A DNA stretch of 64,000 nucleotides from Isoperla grammatica. Lineage: Eukaryota; Arthropoda; Insecta; Plecoptera; Perlodidae. A model generated the notes under the pieces. That model saw only the letters and a list, made by a program, of their open reading frames with translations. It did not search any database and was not told the DNA's origin. Below are positions 49,601-61,600 of the stretch, in pieces; the stretch's first letter is position 1, and each line of letters starts with the position of its first letter. The stretch lies in assembly GCA_945910005.1 (NCBI GenBank), contig OX246741.1:39748872-39812871 (forward strand). The letters run 5' to 3'. The translations under genes were made by a program, and so were the position numbers.

Positions 49601-52600
49601 CACTACGGGTAAAGGGGATCTAGCTTGCAAATTAAAGGTGCTTAGAGAAGGTCCAACGAACAGACCTACACATCACATGACTCACTCACTACGGGTAAAG
49701 GGGATCTAGCTTGCAAGTTAAAGGTGCTTAGAGAAGGTCCAACGAACAGACCTACACATCACATGACTCACTCACTACGGGTAAAGGGGATCTAGCTTGC
49801 AAGTTAAAGGTGCTTAGAGAAGGTCCAACGAACAGACCTACACATCACATGACTCACTCACTACGGGTAAAGGGGATCTAGCTTGCAAGTTAAAGGTGCT
49901 TAGAGAAGGTCCAACGAACAGACCTACACATCACATGACTCACTCACTACGGGTAAAGGTGATCTAGCTTGCAAGTTAAAGGTGCTTTGAGAAGGTCCAA
50001 CGAACAGACACACATGACCCACTCACTACGGGTAAAGGGGATCTAGCTTGCAAGTTAAAGGTGCTTAGAGAAGGTCCAACGAACAGACCTACATGACTCA
50101 CTCACTACGGGTAAAGGGGATCTAGCTTGCAAGTTAAAGGTGCTTAGAGAAGGTCCATCGAACACATCTACACATCACATGACTCACTCACTACGGGTAA
50201 AGGGGATCTAGCTTGCAAGTTAAAGGTGCTTAGAGAAGGTCCAACGAACAGACCTACACATCACATGACTCACTCACTACGGGTAAAGGAGATCTAGCTT
50301 GCAAGTAAAAGGTGCTTAGAGCAGGTCCAACGAACCAACACACATGACTCACTCACTACGGGTAAAGGGGATCTAGCTTGCAAGTTAAAGGTGCTTAGAG
50401 AAGGTCCAACGAACAGACCTACACATCACATGACTCACTCACTACGGGTAAAGGGGATCTAGCTTGCAAGTAAAAGGTGCTTAGAGCAGGTCCAACGAAC
50501 CAACACACATGACTCACTCACTACGGGTAAAGGGGATCTAGCTTGCAAGTTAAAGGTGCTTAGAGAAGGTCCAACGAACAGACACACACATCACATGACT
50601 CACTCACTACGGGTAAAGGGGATCTAGCTTGCAAGTTAAAGGTGCTTAGAGAAGGTCCAACGAACAGACCTACACATCACATGACTCACCCACTACGGGT
50701 AAAGGGGATCTAGCTTGCAAGTTAAAGGTGCTTAGAGCAGGTCCAACGAACAGACACACATGACTCACTCACTACGGGTAAAGGGGATCTAGCTTGCAAG
50801 TTAAAGGTGCTTAGAGAAGGTCCAACGAACAGACCTTCATGACTCACTCACTACGGGTAAAGGGGATCTAGCTTGCAAGTTAAAGGTGCTAAGAGAAGGT
50901 CCAACGAACAGACCTACACATCACATGACTCACTCACTACGGGTAAAGGAGATCTAGCTTGCAAGTTAAAGGTGCTTAGAGAAGGTCCAACGAACAGACC
51001 TACATGACTCACTCACTACGGGTAAAGGGGATCTAGCTTGCAAGTTAAAGGTGCTTAGAGAAGGTCCAACGAACAGACCTACACATCACATGACTCACTC
51101 ACTACGGGTAAAGGGGATCTAGCTTGCAAGTTAAAGGTGCTTAGAGAAGGTCCAACGAACAGACCTACACATCACATGACTCACCCACTACGGGTAAAGG
51201 GGATCTAGCTTGCAAGTTAAAGGTGCTTAGAGCAGGTCCATTGAACAGACACACATGACTCACTCACTACGGGTAAAGGGGATCTAGCTTGCAAGTTAAA
51301 GGTGCTTAGAGAAGGTCCAACGAACAGACCTTCATGACTCACTCACTACGGGTAAAGGGGATCTAGCTTGCAAGTTAAAGGTGCTTAGAGAAGGTCCAAC
51401 GAACAGACTTACACATCACATGACTCACTCACTACGGGTAAAGGGGATCTAGCTTGCAAGTTAAAGGTGCTTAGAGAAGGTCCAACGAACAGACCTACAC
51501 ATCAAATGACTCACTCACTACTGGTAAAGGGGATCTAGCTTGCAAGTTAAAGGTGCTTAGAGAAGGTCCAACGAACAGACACACATGACCCACTCACTAC
51601 GGGTAAAGGGGATCTAGCTTGCAAGTTAAAGGTGCTTAGAGAAGGTCTAACGAACAGACCTACACATCACATGACTCACTCACTACGGGTAAAGGGGATC
51701 AAGCTTGCAAGTTTAAGGTGCTTAGAGAAGGTCCAACGAACAGACACACATGACTCACTCACTACGGGTAAAGGGGATCTAGCTTGCAAGTTAAAGGTGC
51801 TTAGAGAAGGTCCAACGAACAGACCTACACATCACATGACTCACTCACTACGGGTAAAGGGGATCTAGCTTGCAAGTTAAAGGTGCTTAGAGAAGGTCCA
51901 TCGAACAGACCTACACATCACATGACTCACTCACTACGGGTAAAGGGGATCTAGCTTGCAAGTTTAAGGTGCTTAGAGAAGGTCCAACGAACAGACCTAC
52001 ACATCACATGACTCACTCACTACGGGTAAAGGGGATCTAGCTTGCAAGTTAAAGGTGCTTAGAGAAGGTCCATCGAACAGACCTACACATCACATGACTC
52101 ACTCACTACGGGTAAAGGGGATCTAGCTTGCAAGTTAAAGGTGCTTAGAGAAGGTCCAACGAACAGACCTACACATCACATGACTCACTCACTACAAGTA
52201 AAGGGGATCTAGCTTGCAAGTAAGAGGTGCTTAGAGCAGGTCCAACGAACAGACACACATGACTCACTCACTACGGGTAAAGGGGATCTAGCTTGCAAGT
52301 TAAAGGTGCTTAGAGAAGGTCCAACGAACAGACCTACATGACTCACTCACAACGGGTAAAGAAGATCTAGCTTGCAAGTTAAAGGTGCTTAGAGAAGGTC
52401 CAACGAACAGACACACATGACTCACTCACTATGGGTAAAGGGGATCTAGCTTGCAAGTTAAAGGTGCTTAGAGAAGGTCCAACGAACAGACACACATAAG
52501 TCACTCACTACGGGTAAAGGGGATCTAGCTTGCAAGTTAAAGGTGCTTAAAGAAGGTCCAAGGAACAGACCTACACATCACATGACCCACTCACTACGGG

Positions 52601-55600
52601 TAAAGGCGATCTAGCTTGCAAGTTAAAGGTGCTTAGAGAAGGTCCAACGAACAGACCTACACATCACATGACTCACTCACTACGGGTAAAGGGGATCTAG
52701 CTTGCAAGTTAAAGGTGCTTAGAGAAGGTCCAACGAACAGACACACATGACTCACTCACTACGGGTAAAGGGGATCTAGCTTGCAAGTTAAAGGTGCTTA
52801 GAGAAGGTCCAACGAACAGACACACATGACTCACTCACTACGGGTAAAGGGGATCTAGCTTGCAAGTAAAAGGTGCTTAGAGAAGGTCCAACGAACAGAC
52901 ACACATGACTCACTCACTACGGGTAAAGGGGATCTAGCTTGCAAGTTAAAGGTGCTTAGAGAAGGTCCAACGAACAGACACACATGACTCACTCACTACG
53001 GGTAAAGGGGATCTAGCTTGCAAATTAAAGGTGCTTAGAGAAGGTCCAACGAACAGACACACATGACTCACTCACTACGGGTAAAGGGGATCTAGCTTGC
53101 AAGTTAAAGGTGCTTAGAGAAGGTCCAACGAACAGACCTACACATCACATGACCCACTCACTACGGGTAAAGGGGATCTAGCTTGCAAGTTAAAGGTGTT
53201 AAGAGAAGGTCCAACGAACAGAACTACACATCACATGACTCACTCACTACGGGTAAAGGGGATCTAGCTTGCAAGTTAAAGGTGCTTAGAGAAAGTCCAA
53301 CGAACAGACCTACACATCACATGACTCACTCACTACGGGTATAGGGGATCTAGCTTGCAAGTTTAAGGTGTTTAGAGTAGGTCCAACGAACAGACCTACA
53401 CATCACATGACTCACTCACTTCGGGTAAAGGGGATCTAGCTTGCAAGTTAAAGGTGCTTAGAGAAGGTCCAACGAACAGACACATATGACTCACTCACTA
53501 CGGGTAAAGGGGATCTAGCTTGCAAGTTACAGGTTCTTAGAGAAGGTCCAACGAACAGACACACATGACTCACTCACTACGGGTAAAGTGGATCTAGCTT
53601 GCAAGTTAAAGGTGCTTAGAGAAGGTCCATCGAACAGACCTACACATCACATGACCCACTCACTACGGGTAAAGGGGATCTAGCTTGCAAGTTAAAGGTG
53701 CTTAGAGAAGGTCCAACGAACAGACCTACACATCACATGACTCACTCACTACGGGAAAAGGGGATCTAGCTTGCAAGTTTAAGGTGCTTAGAGAAGGTCC
53801 ATCGAACAGACCTACACATCACATGACTCACTCACTACGGGTAAAGGGGATCTAGCTTGCAAGTTAAAGGTGCTTAGAGAAGGTCCAACGAACAGACCTA
53901 CATGACTCACTCACTACGGGTAAAGGGGATCTAGCTTGCAAGTTAAAGGTGCTTAGAGAAGGTCCAACGAACAGACCTACACATCACATGACTCACTCAC
54001 TACGGGTAAAGGGGATCTAGCTTGCAAGTTAAAGGTGCTTAGAGAAGGTCCAACGAACAGACACACATGACCCACTCACTACGGGTAAAGGGGATCTAGC
54101 TTGCAAGTTAAAGGTGCTTAGAGAAGGTCCAACGAACAGACCTACACATCACATGACTCACTCACTACGGGTAAAGGGGATCTAGCTTGCAAGTTAAAGG
54201 TGCTTAGAGAAGGTCCAACGAACAGACCTACATGACTCACTCACTACGGGTAAAGGGGATCTAGCTTGCAAGTTAAAGGTGCTTAGAGTAGGTCCAACGA
54301 ACAGACCTACACATCACATGACTCACTCACTACGGGTAAAGGTGATCTAGCTTGCAAGTTAAAGGTGCTTAGAGAAGGTCCAACGAACAGACACACATGA
54401 CCCACTCACTACGGGTAAAGGGGATCTAGCTTGCAAGTTAAAGGTGCTTAGAGAAGGTCCAACGAACAGACCTACACATCACATGACTCACTCACCACGG
54501 GTAAAGGGGATCTAGCTTGCAAGTTAAAGGTGCTTAGAGAAGGTCCAACGAACAGACCTACACATCACATGACTCACTCACTACGGGTAAAGGGGATCTA
54601 GCTTGCCAGTTAAAGGTTCTTAGAGAAGGTCCAACGAACAGACCTACACATCACATGACTCACTCACTACGGGTAAAGGGGATCTAGCTTGCAAGTTAAA
54701 GGTGCTTAGAGAAGGTCCAACGAACAGACCTACACGACTCACTCACTACGGGTAAAGGGGATCTAGCTTGCAAGTTAAAGGTGCTTAGAGAAGGTCCATC
54801 GAACAGACCTACACATCACATGACTCACTCACTACGGGTAAAGGGGATCTAGCTTGCAAGTTAAAGGTGCTTAGAGAAGGTCCAACGAACAGACCTACAC
54901 ATCACATGACTCACTCACTACGGGTAAAGGGGATCTAGCTTAAAAGTTAAAGGTGCTTAGAGCAGGTCCAACGAACAGACACACATGACTCACTCACTAC
55001 GGGTAAAGGGGATCCAGCTTGCAAGTTAACGGTGCTTAGAGAAGGTCCAACGAACAGACCTTTATGACTCACTCACTACGGGTAAAGGGGATCTAGCTTG
55101 CAAGTTAAAGGTGCTTAGAGAAGGTCCAACGAACAGACACACATGACTCACTCACTACGGGTAAAGGGGATCTAGCTTGCAAGTTAAAGGTGCTTAGAGA
55201 AGGTCCAACGAACAGACCTACACATCACATGACTCACTCACTACGGGTAAAGGAGATCTAGCTTGCAAGTTAAAGGTGCTTAGAGAAGGTCCAACGAACA
55301 GACCTACATGACTCACTCACTACGGGTAAAGGGGATCTAGCTTGCAAGTTAAAGGTGCTCAGAGAAGGTCCAACGAACAGACCTACACATCACATGACTC
55401 ACTCACTACGGGTAAAGGGGATCTAGCTTGCAAGTTAAAGGTGCTTAGAGAAGGTCCAACGAACAGACACACATGACCCACTCACTACGGGTAAAGGGGA
55501 TCTAGCTTGCAAGTTAAAGGTGCTTGGAGAAGGTCCAACGAACAGACATACATGACTCACTCACTACGGGTAAAGGGGATCTAGCTTGCAAGTTAAAGGT

Positions 55601-58600
55601 GCTTAGAGAAGGTCCAACGAACAGACACACATGACTCACTCACTACGGGTAAAGGGGATCTAGCTTGCAAGTTAAAGGTGATTAGAGAAGGTCCAAGGAA
55701 CAGACACACATGACTCACTCACTCCGGGTAAAGGGGATCTAGCTTGCAAGTTAAAGGTGCTTAGAGAAGGTCCAACGAACAGACACACATGACTCACTCA
55801 CTACGGGTAAAGGGGATCAAGCTTGCAAGTTAAAGGTGCTTAGAGAAGGTCCAACGAACAGACACACTTGACTCACTCACTACGGGTAAAGGGGATCAAG
55901 CTTGCAAGTTAAAGGTGCTTAGAGAAGGTCCAACGAACAGACACACATGACTCACTCACTACGGGTAAAGGGGATCAAGCTTGCAAGTTAAAGGTGCTTA
56001 GAGAAGGTCCAACGAACAGACCTACACATCACATGACCCACTCACTACGGGTAAAGGGGATCTAGCTTGCAAGTTAAAGGTGCTTAGAGAAGGTCCAACG
56101 AACAGACACACATGACTCACTCACTACGGGTAAAGGGGATCTAGCTTGCAAGTTAAAGGTGTTTAGAGTAGGTCCAACGAACAGACCTACACATCACATG
56201 ACTCACTCACTACGGGTAAAGGGGATCTAGCTTGCAAGTTAAAGGTACTTAGAGAAGGTCCAACGAACAGACCTACACATCACATGACTCACTCACTACG
56301 GGTAAAGGGGATCTAGCTTGCAAGTTAAAGGTGCTTAGAGAAGGTCCAACGAACAGACCTACACATCACATGACTCACTCACTACGGGTAAAGGGGATCT
56401 AGCTTGCAAGTTGTAGGTGCTTAAAGAAGGTCCATCGAACAGACCTACACATCACATGACTCACTCACTACGGGTAAACGGGATCTAGCTTGCAAGTTAA
56501 AGGTGCTTAGAGAAGGTCCAACGAACAGACCTACACATCACATGACTCACTCACTACGAGTAAAGGGGATCTAGCTTGCAAGTTAGAGGTGCTTAGAGCA
56601 GGTCTAACGAACAGACACACATGACTCACTCACTACGGGTAAAGGGGATCTAGCTTGCAAGTTAAAGGTGCTTAGAGAAGGTCCAACGAACAGACCTACA
56701 TGACTCACTCACTACGGGTAAAGGGGATCTAGCTTGCAAGTTAAAGGTGCTTAGAGAAGGTCCAACGAACAGACCTACACATCACATGACTCACTCACTA
56801 CGGGTAAAGGGGATCTAGCTTGCAAGTTAAAGGTGCTTAGAGAATGTCCAACGAACAGACCTACACATCACATGACTCACTCACTACGGGTAAAGGGGAT
56901 CTAGCTTGCAAGTTAAAGGTGCTTAGAGAAGGTCCAACGAACAGACCTACACATCACATGACTCACTCACTACGGGTAAAGGGGATCTAGCTTGCAAGTT
57001 AAAGGTGCTTAGAGAAGGTCCAACGAACAGACCTACATGACTCACTCACTACGGGTAAAGGGGATCTAGCTTGCAAGTTAAAGGTGCTTAGAGAAGGTCC
57101 AACGAACAGACCTACACATCACATGACTCACTCACTACGGGTAAAGGGGATCTAGCTTGCAAGTTAAAGGTGCTTAGAGAAGGTCCAACGAACAGACACA
57201 CATGACTCACTCACTACGGGTAAAGGGGATCTAGCTTGCAAGTTAAAGGTGCTTAGAGAAGGTCCAACGAACAGACCTTCATGACTCACTCACTACGGGT
57301 AAAGGGGATCTAGCTTGCAAGTTAAAGGTGCTTAGAGAAGGTCCAACGAACAGACCTACATGACTCACTCACTACGGGTAAAGGGGATCTAGCTTGCAAG
57401 TTAAAGGTGCTTAGAGAAGGTCCATCGAACAGACCTACACATCACATGACTCACTCACTACGGGTAAAGGGGATCTAGCTTGCAAGTTAAAGGTGCTTAG
57501 AGAAGGTCCAACGAACAGACCTACACATCACATGACTCACTCACTACGGGTAAAGGGGATCTAGCTTGCAAGTTAAAGGTGCTTAGAGCAGGTCCAACGA
57601 ACAGACACACATGACTCACTCACTACGGGTAAAGGGGATCTAGCTTGCAAGTTAAAGGTGCTTAGAGAAGGTCCAACGAACAGACCTTCATGACTCACTC
57701 ACTACGGGTAAAGGGGAACTAGCTTGCAAGTTAAAGGTGCTTAGAGAAGGTCCAACGAACAGACCTACACATCACATGACTCACTCACTACGGGTAAAGG
57801 GGATCTAGCTTGCAAGTGAAAGGTGCTTAGAGAAGGTCCAACGAACAGACCTATACATCACATGACTCACTCACTACGGGTAAAGGGGATCTAGCTTGCA
57901 AGTTAAAGGTGCTTAGAGAAGGTCCAACGAACAGACGCACATGACCCACTCACTACGGGTAAAGGGGATCTAGCTTGCAAGTTAAAGGTGCTTAGAGAAG
58001 GTCCAACGAACAGACCTACACATCACATGACTCACCCACTACGGGTAAAGATGATCTAGCTTGCAAGTTAAAGGTGCTTAGAGCAGGTCCAACGAACAGA
58101 CACACATGACTCACTCACTACGGGTAAAGGGGATCTAGCTTGCAAGTTAAAGGTGCTTAGAGAAGGTCCAACGAACAGACCTTCATGACTCACTCACTAC
58201 GGGTAAATGGGATCTAGCTTGCAAGTTAAAGGTGCTTAGAGAAGGTCCAACGAACAGACTTACACATCACATGACTCACTCACTACGGGTAAAGGGGATC
58301 TAGCTTGCAAGTTAAAGGTGCTTAGAGAAGGTCCAACGAACAGACCTACACATCACATGACTCACTCACTACTGGTAAAGGGGATCTAGCTTGCAAGTTA
58401 AAGGTGCTTAGAGAAGGTCCAACGAACAGACACACATGACCCACTCACTACGGGTAAAGGGGATCTACCTTGCAAGTTAAAGGTGCTTAGAGAAGGTCCA
58501 ACGAACAGACCTACACATCACATGACTCACTCACTACGGGTAAAGGGGATCTAGCTTGCAAGTTTAAGGTGCTTAGAGAAGGTCCAACGAACAGACACAC

Positions 58601-61600
58601 ATGACTCACTCACTACGGGTAAAGGGGATCTAGCTTGCAAGTTTAAGGTGCTTAGAGAAGGTCCAACGAACAGACCTACACATCACATGACTCACTCACT
58701 ACGGGTAAAGGGGATCTAGCTTGCAAGTTAAAGGTGCTTAGAGAAGGTCCAACGAACAGACCTACACATCACATGACTCACTCACTACGGGTAAAGGGGA
58801 TCTAGCTTGCAAGTTTAAGTTGCTTAGAGAAGGTCCAACGAACAGACACACATGACTCACTCACTACGGGTAAAGGGGATCTAGCTTGCAAGTTTAAGGT
58901 GCTTAGAGAAGGTCCAACGAACAGACCTACACATCACATGACTCACTCACTACGGGTAAAGGGGATCTAGCTTGCAAGTTAAAGGTGCTTAGAGAAGGTC
59001 CAACGAACAGACACACATGACCCACTCACTACGGGTAAAGGGGATCTAGCTTGCAAGTTAAAGGTGCTTAGAGAAGGTCCAACGAACAGACTTACATGAC
59101 TCACTCACTACGGGTAAAGGGGATCTAGCTTGCAAGTTAAAGGTGCTTAGAGAAGGTCCAACGAACAGACACACATGACCCACTCACTACGGGTAAAGGG
59201 GATCTAGCTTGCAAGTTAAAGGTGCTTAGAGAAGGTCCAACGAACAGACCTACACATCACATGACTCACTCACTACGGGTAAAGGGGATCTAGCTTGCAA
59301 GTTTAAGGTGCTTAGAGAAGGTCCAACGAACAGACACACATGACTCACTCACTACGGGTAAAGGGGATCTAGCTTGCAAGTTAAAGGTGCTTAGAGAAGG
59401 TCCAACGAACAGACCTACACATCACATGACTCACTCACTACGGGTAAAGGGGATCTAGCTTGCAAGTTAAAGGTGCTTAGAGAAGGTCCATCGAACAGAC
59501 CTACACATCACATGACTCACTCACTACGGGTAAAGGGGATCTAGCTTGCAAGTAAAAGGTGCTTAGAGAAGGTCCAACGAACAGACCTACACATCACATG
59601 ACTCACTCACTACGGGTAAAGGGGATCTAGCTTGCAAGTTAAAGGTGCTTAGAGAAGGTCCATCGAACAGACCTACACATCACATGACTCACTCACTACG
59701 GGTAAAAGGGATCTAGCTTGCAAGTTAAAGGTGCTTAGAGAAGGTCCAACGAACAGACCTACACATCACATGACTCACTCACTACAAGTAAAGGGGATCT
59801 AGCTTGCAAGTAAGAGGTGCTTAGAGCAGGTCCAACGAACAGACACACATGACTCACTCACTACGGGTAAAGGGGATCTAGCTTGCAAGTTAAAGGTGCT
59901 TAGAGAAGGGTCCAACGAACAGACCTACATGACTCACTCACAACGGGTAAAGAAGATCTAGCTTGCAAGTTAAAGGTGCTTAGAGAAGGTCCAACGAACA
60001 GACACACATGACTCACTCACTATGGGTAAAGGGGATCTAGCTTGCAAGTTAAAGGTGCTTAGAGAAGGTCCAACGAACAGACACACATGACTCACTCACT
60101 ACGGGTAAAGGGGATCTAGCTTGCAAGTTAAAGGTGCTTAGAGAAGGTCCAAGGAACAGACCTACACATCACATGACCCACTCACTACGGGTAAAGGCGA
60201 TCTAGCTTGCAAGTTAAAAGTGCTTAGAGAAGGTCCAACGAACAGACCTACACATCACATGACTCACTCACTACGGGTAAAGGGGATCTAGCTTGCAAGT
60301 TAAAGGTGCTTAGAGAAGGTCCAACGAACAGACACACATGACTCACTCACTACGGGTAAAGGGGATCTAGCTTGCAAGTTAAAGGTGCTTAGAGAAGGTC
60401 CAACGAACAGACACACATGACTCACTCACTACGGGTAAAGGGGATCTAGCTTGCAAGTAAAAGGTGCTTAGAGAAGGTCCAACGAACAGACACACATGAC
60501 TCACTCACTACGGGTAAAGGGGATCTAGCTTGCAAGTTAAAGGTGCTTAGAGAAGGTCCAACGAACAGACACACATGACTCACTCACTACGGGTAAAGGG
60601 GATCTAGCTTGCAAATTAAAGGTGCTTAGAGAAGGTCCAACGAACAGACACACATGACTCACTCACTACGGGTAAAGGTGATCTAGCTTGCAAGTTAAAG
60701 GTGCTTAGAGAAGGTCCAACGAACAGACCTACACATCACATGACCCACTCACTACGGGTAAAGGGGATCTAGCTTGCAAGTTAAAGGTGTTAAGAGAAGG
60801 TCCAACGAACAGAACTACACATCACATGACTCACTCACTACGGGTAAAGGGGATCTAGCTTGCAAGTTAAAGGTGCTAAGAGAAGGTCCATCGAACAGAC
60901 CTACACATCACATGACTCACTCACTACGGGTAAAGGGGATCTAGCTTGCAAGTTAAAGGTGCTTAGAGAAGGTCCAACGAACAGACCTACACATCACATG
61001 ACTCACTCACTACAAGTAAAGGGGATCTAGCTTGCAAGTTAGAGGTGCTTAGAGCAGGTCCAACGAACAGACACACATGACTCACTCTCTACGGGTAAAG
61101 GGGATCTAGCTTGCAAGTTAAAGGTGCTTAGAGAAGGTCCAACGAACAGACCTACATGACTCACTCACTACGGGTAAAGGGGATCTAGCTTGCAAGTTAA
61201 AGGTGCTTAGAGAAGGTCCAACGAACAGACACACATGACTCACTCACTACGGGTAAAGGGGATCTAGCTTGCAAGTTAAAGGTGCTTAGAGAAGGTCCAA
61301 CGAACAGACCTACACATCACATGACCCACTCACTACTCGTAAAGGGGATCTAGCTTGCAAGTTTAAGGTGTTTAGAGTAGGTCCAACGAACAGACCTACA
61401 CATCACATGACTCACTCACTTCGGGTAAAGGGGATCTAGCTTGCAAGTTAAAGGTGCTTAGAGAAGGTCCAACGAACAGACACACATGACTCACTCACTA
61501 CGGGTAAAGGGGATCTAGCTTGCAAGTTACAGGTTCTTAGAGAAGGTCCAACGAACAGACACACATGACTCACTCACTACGGGTAAAGGGGATCTAGCTT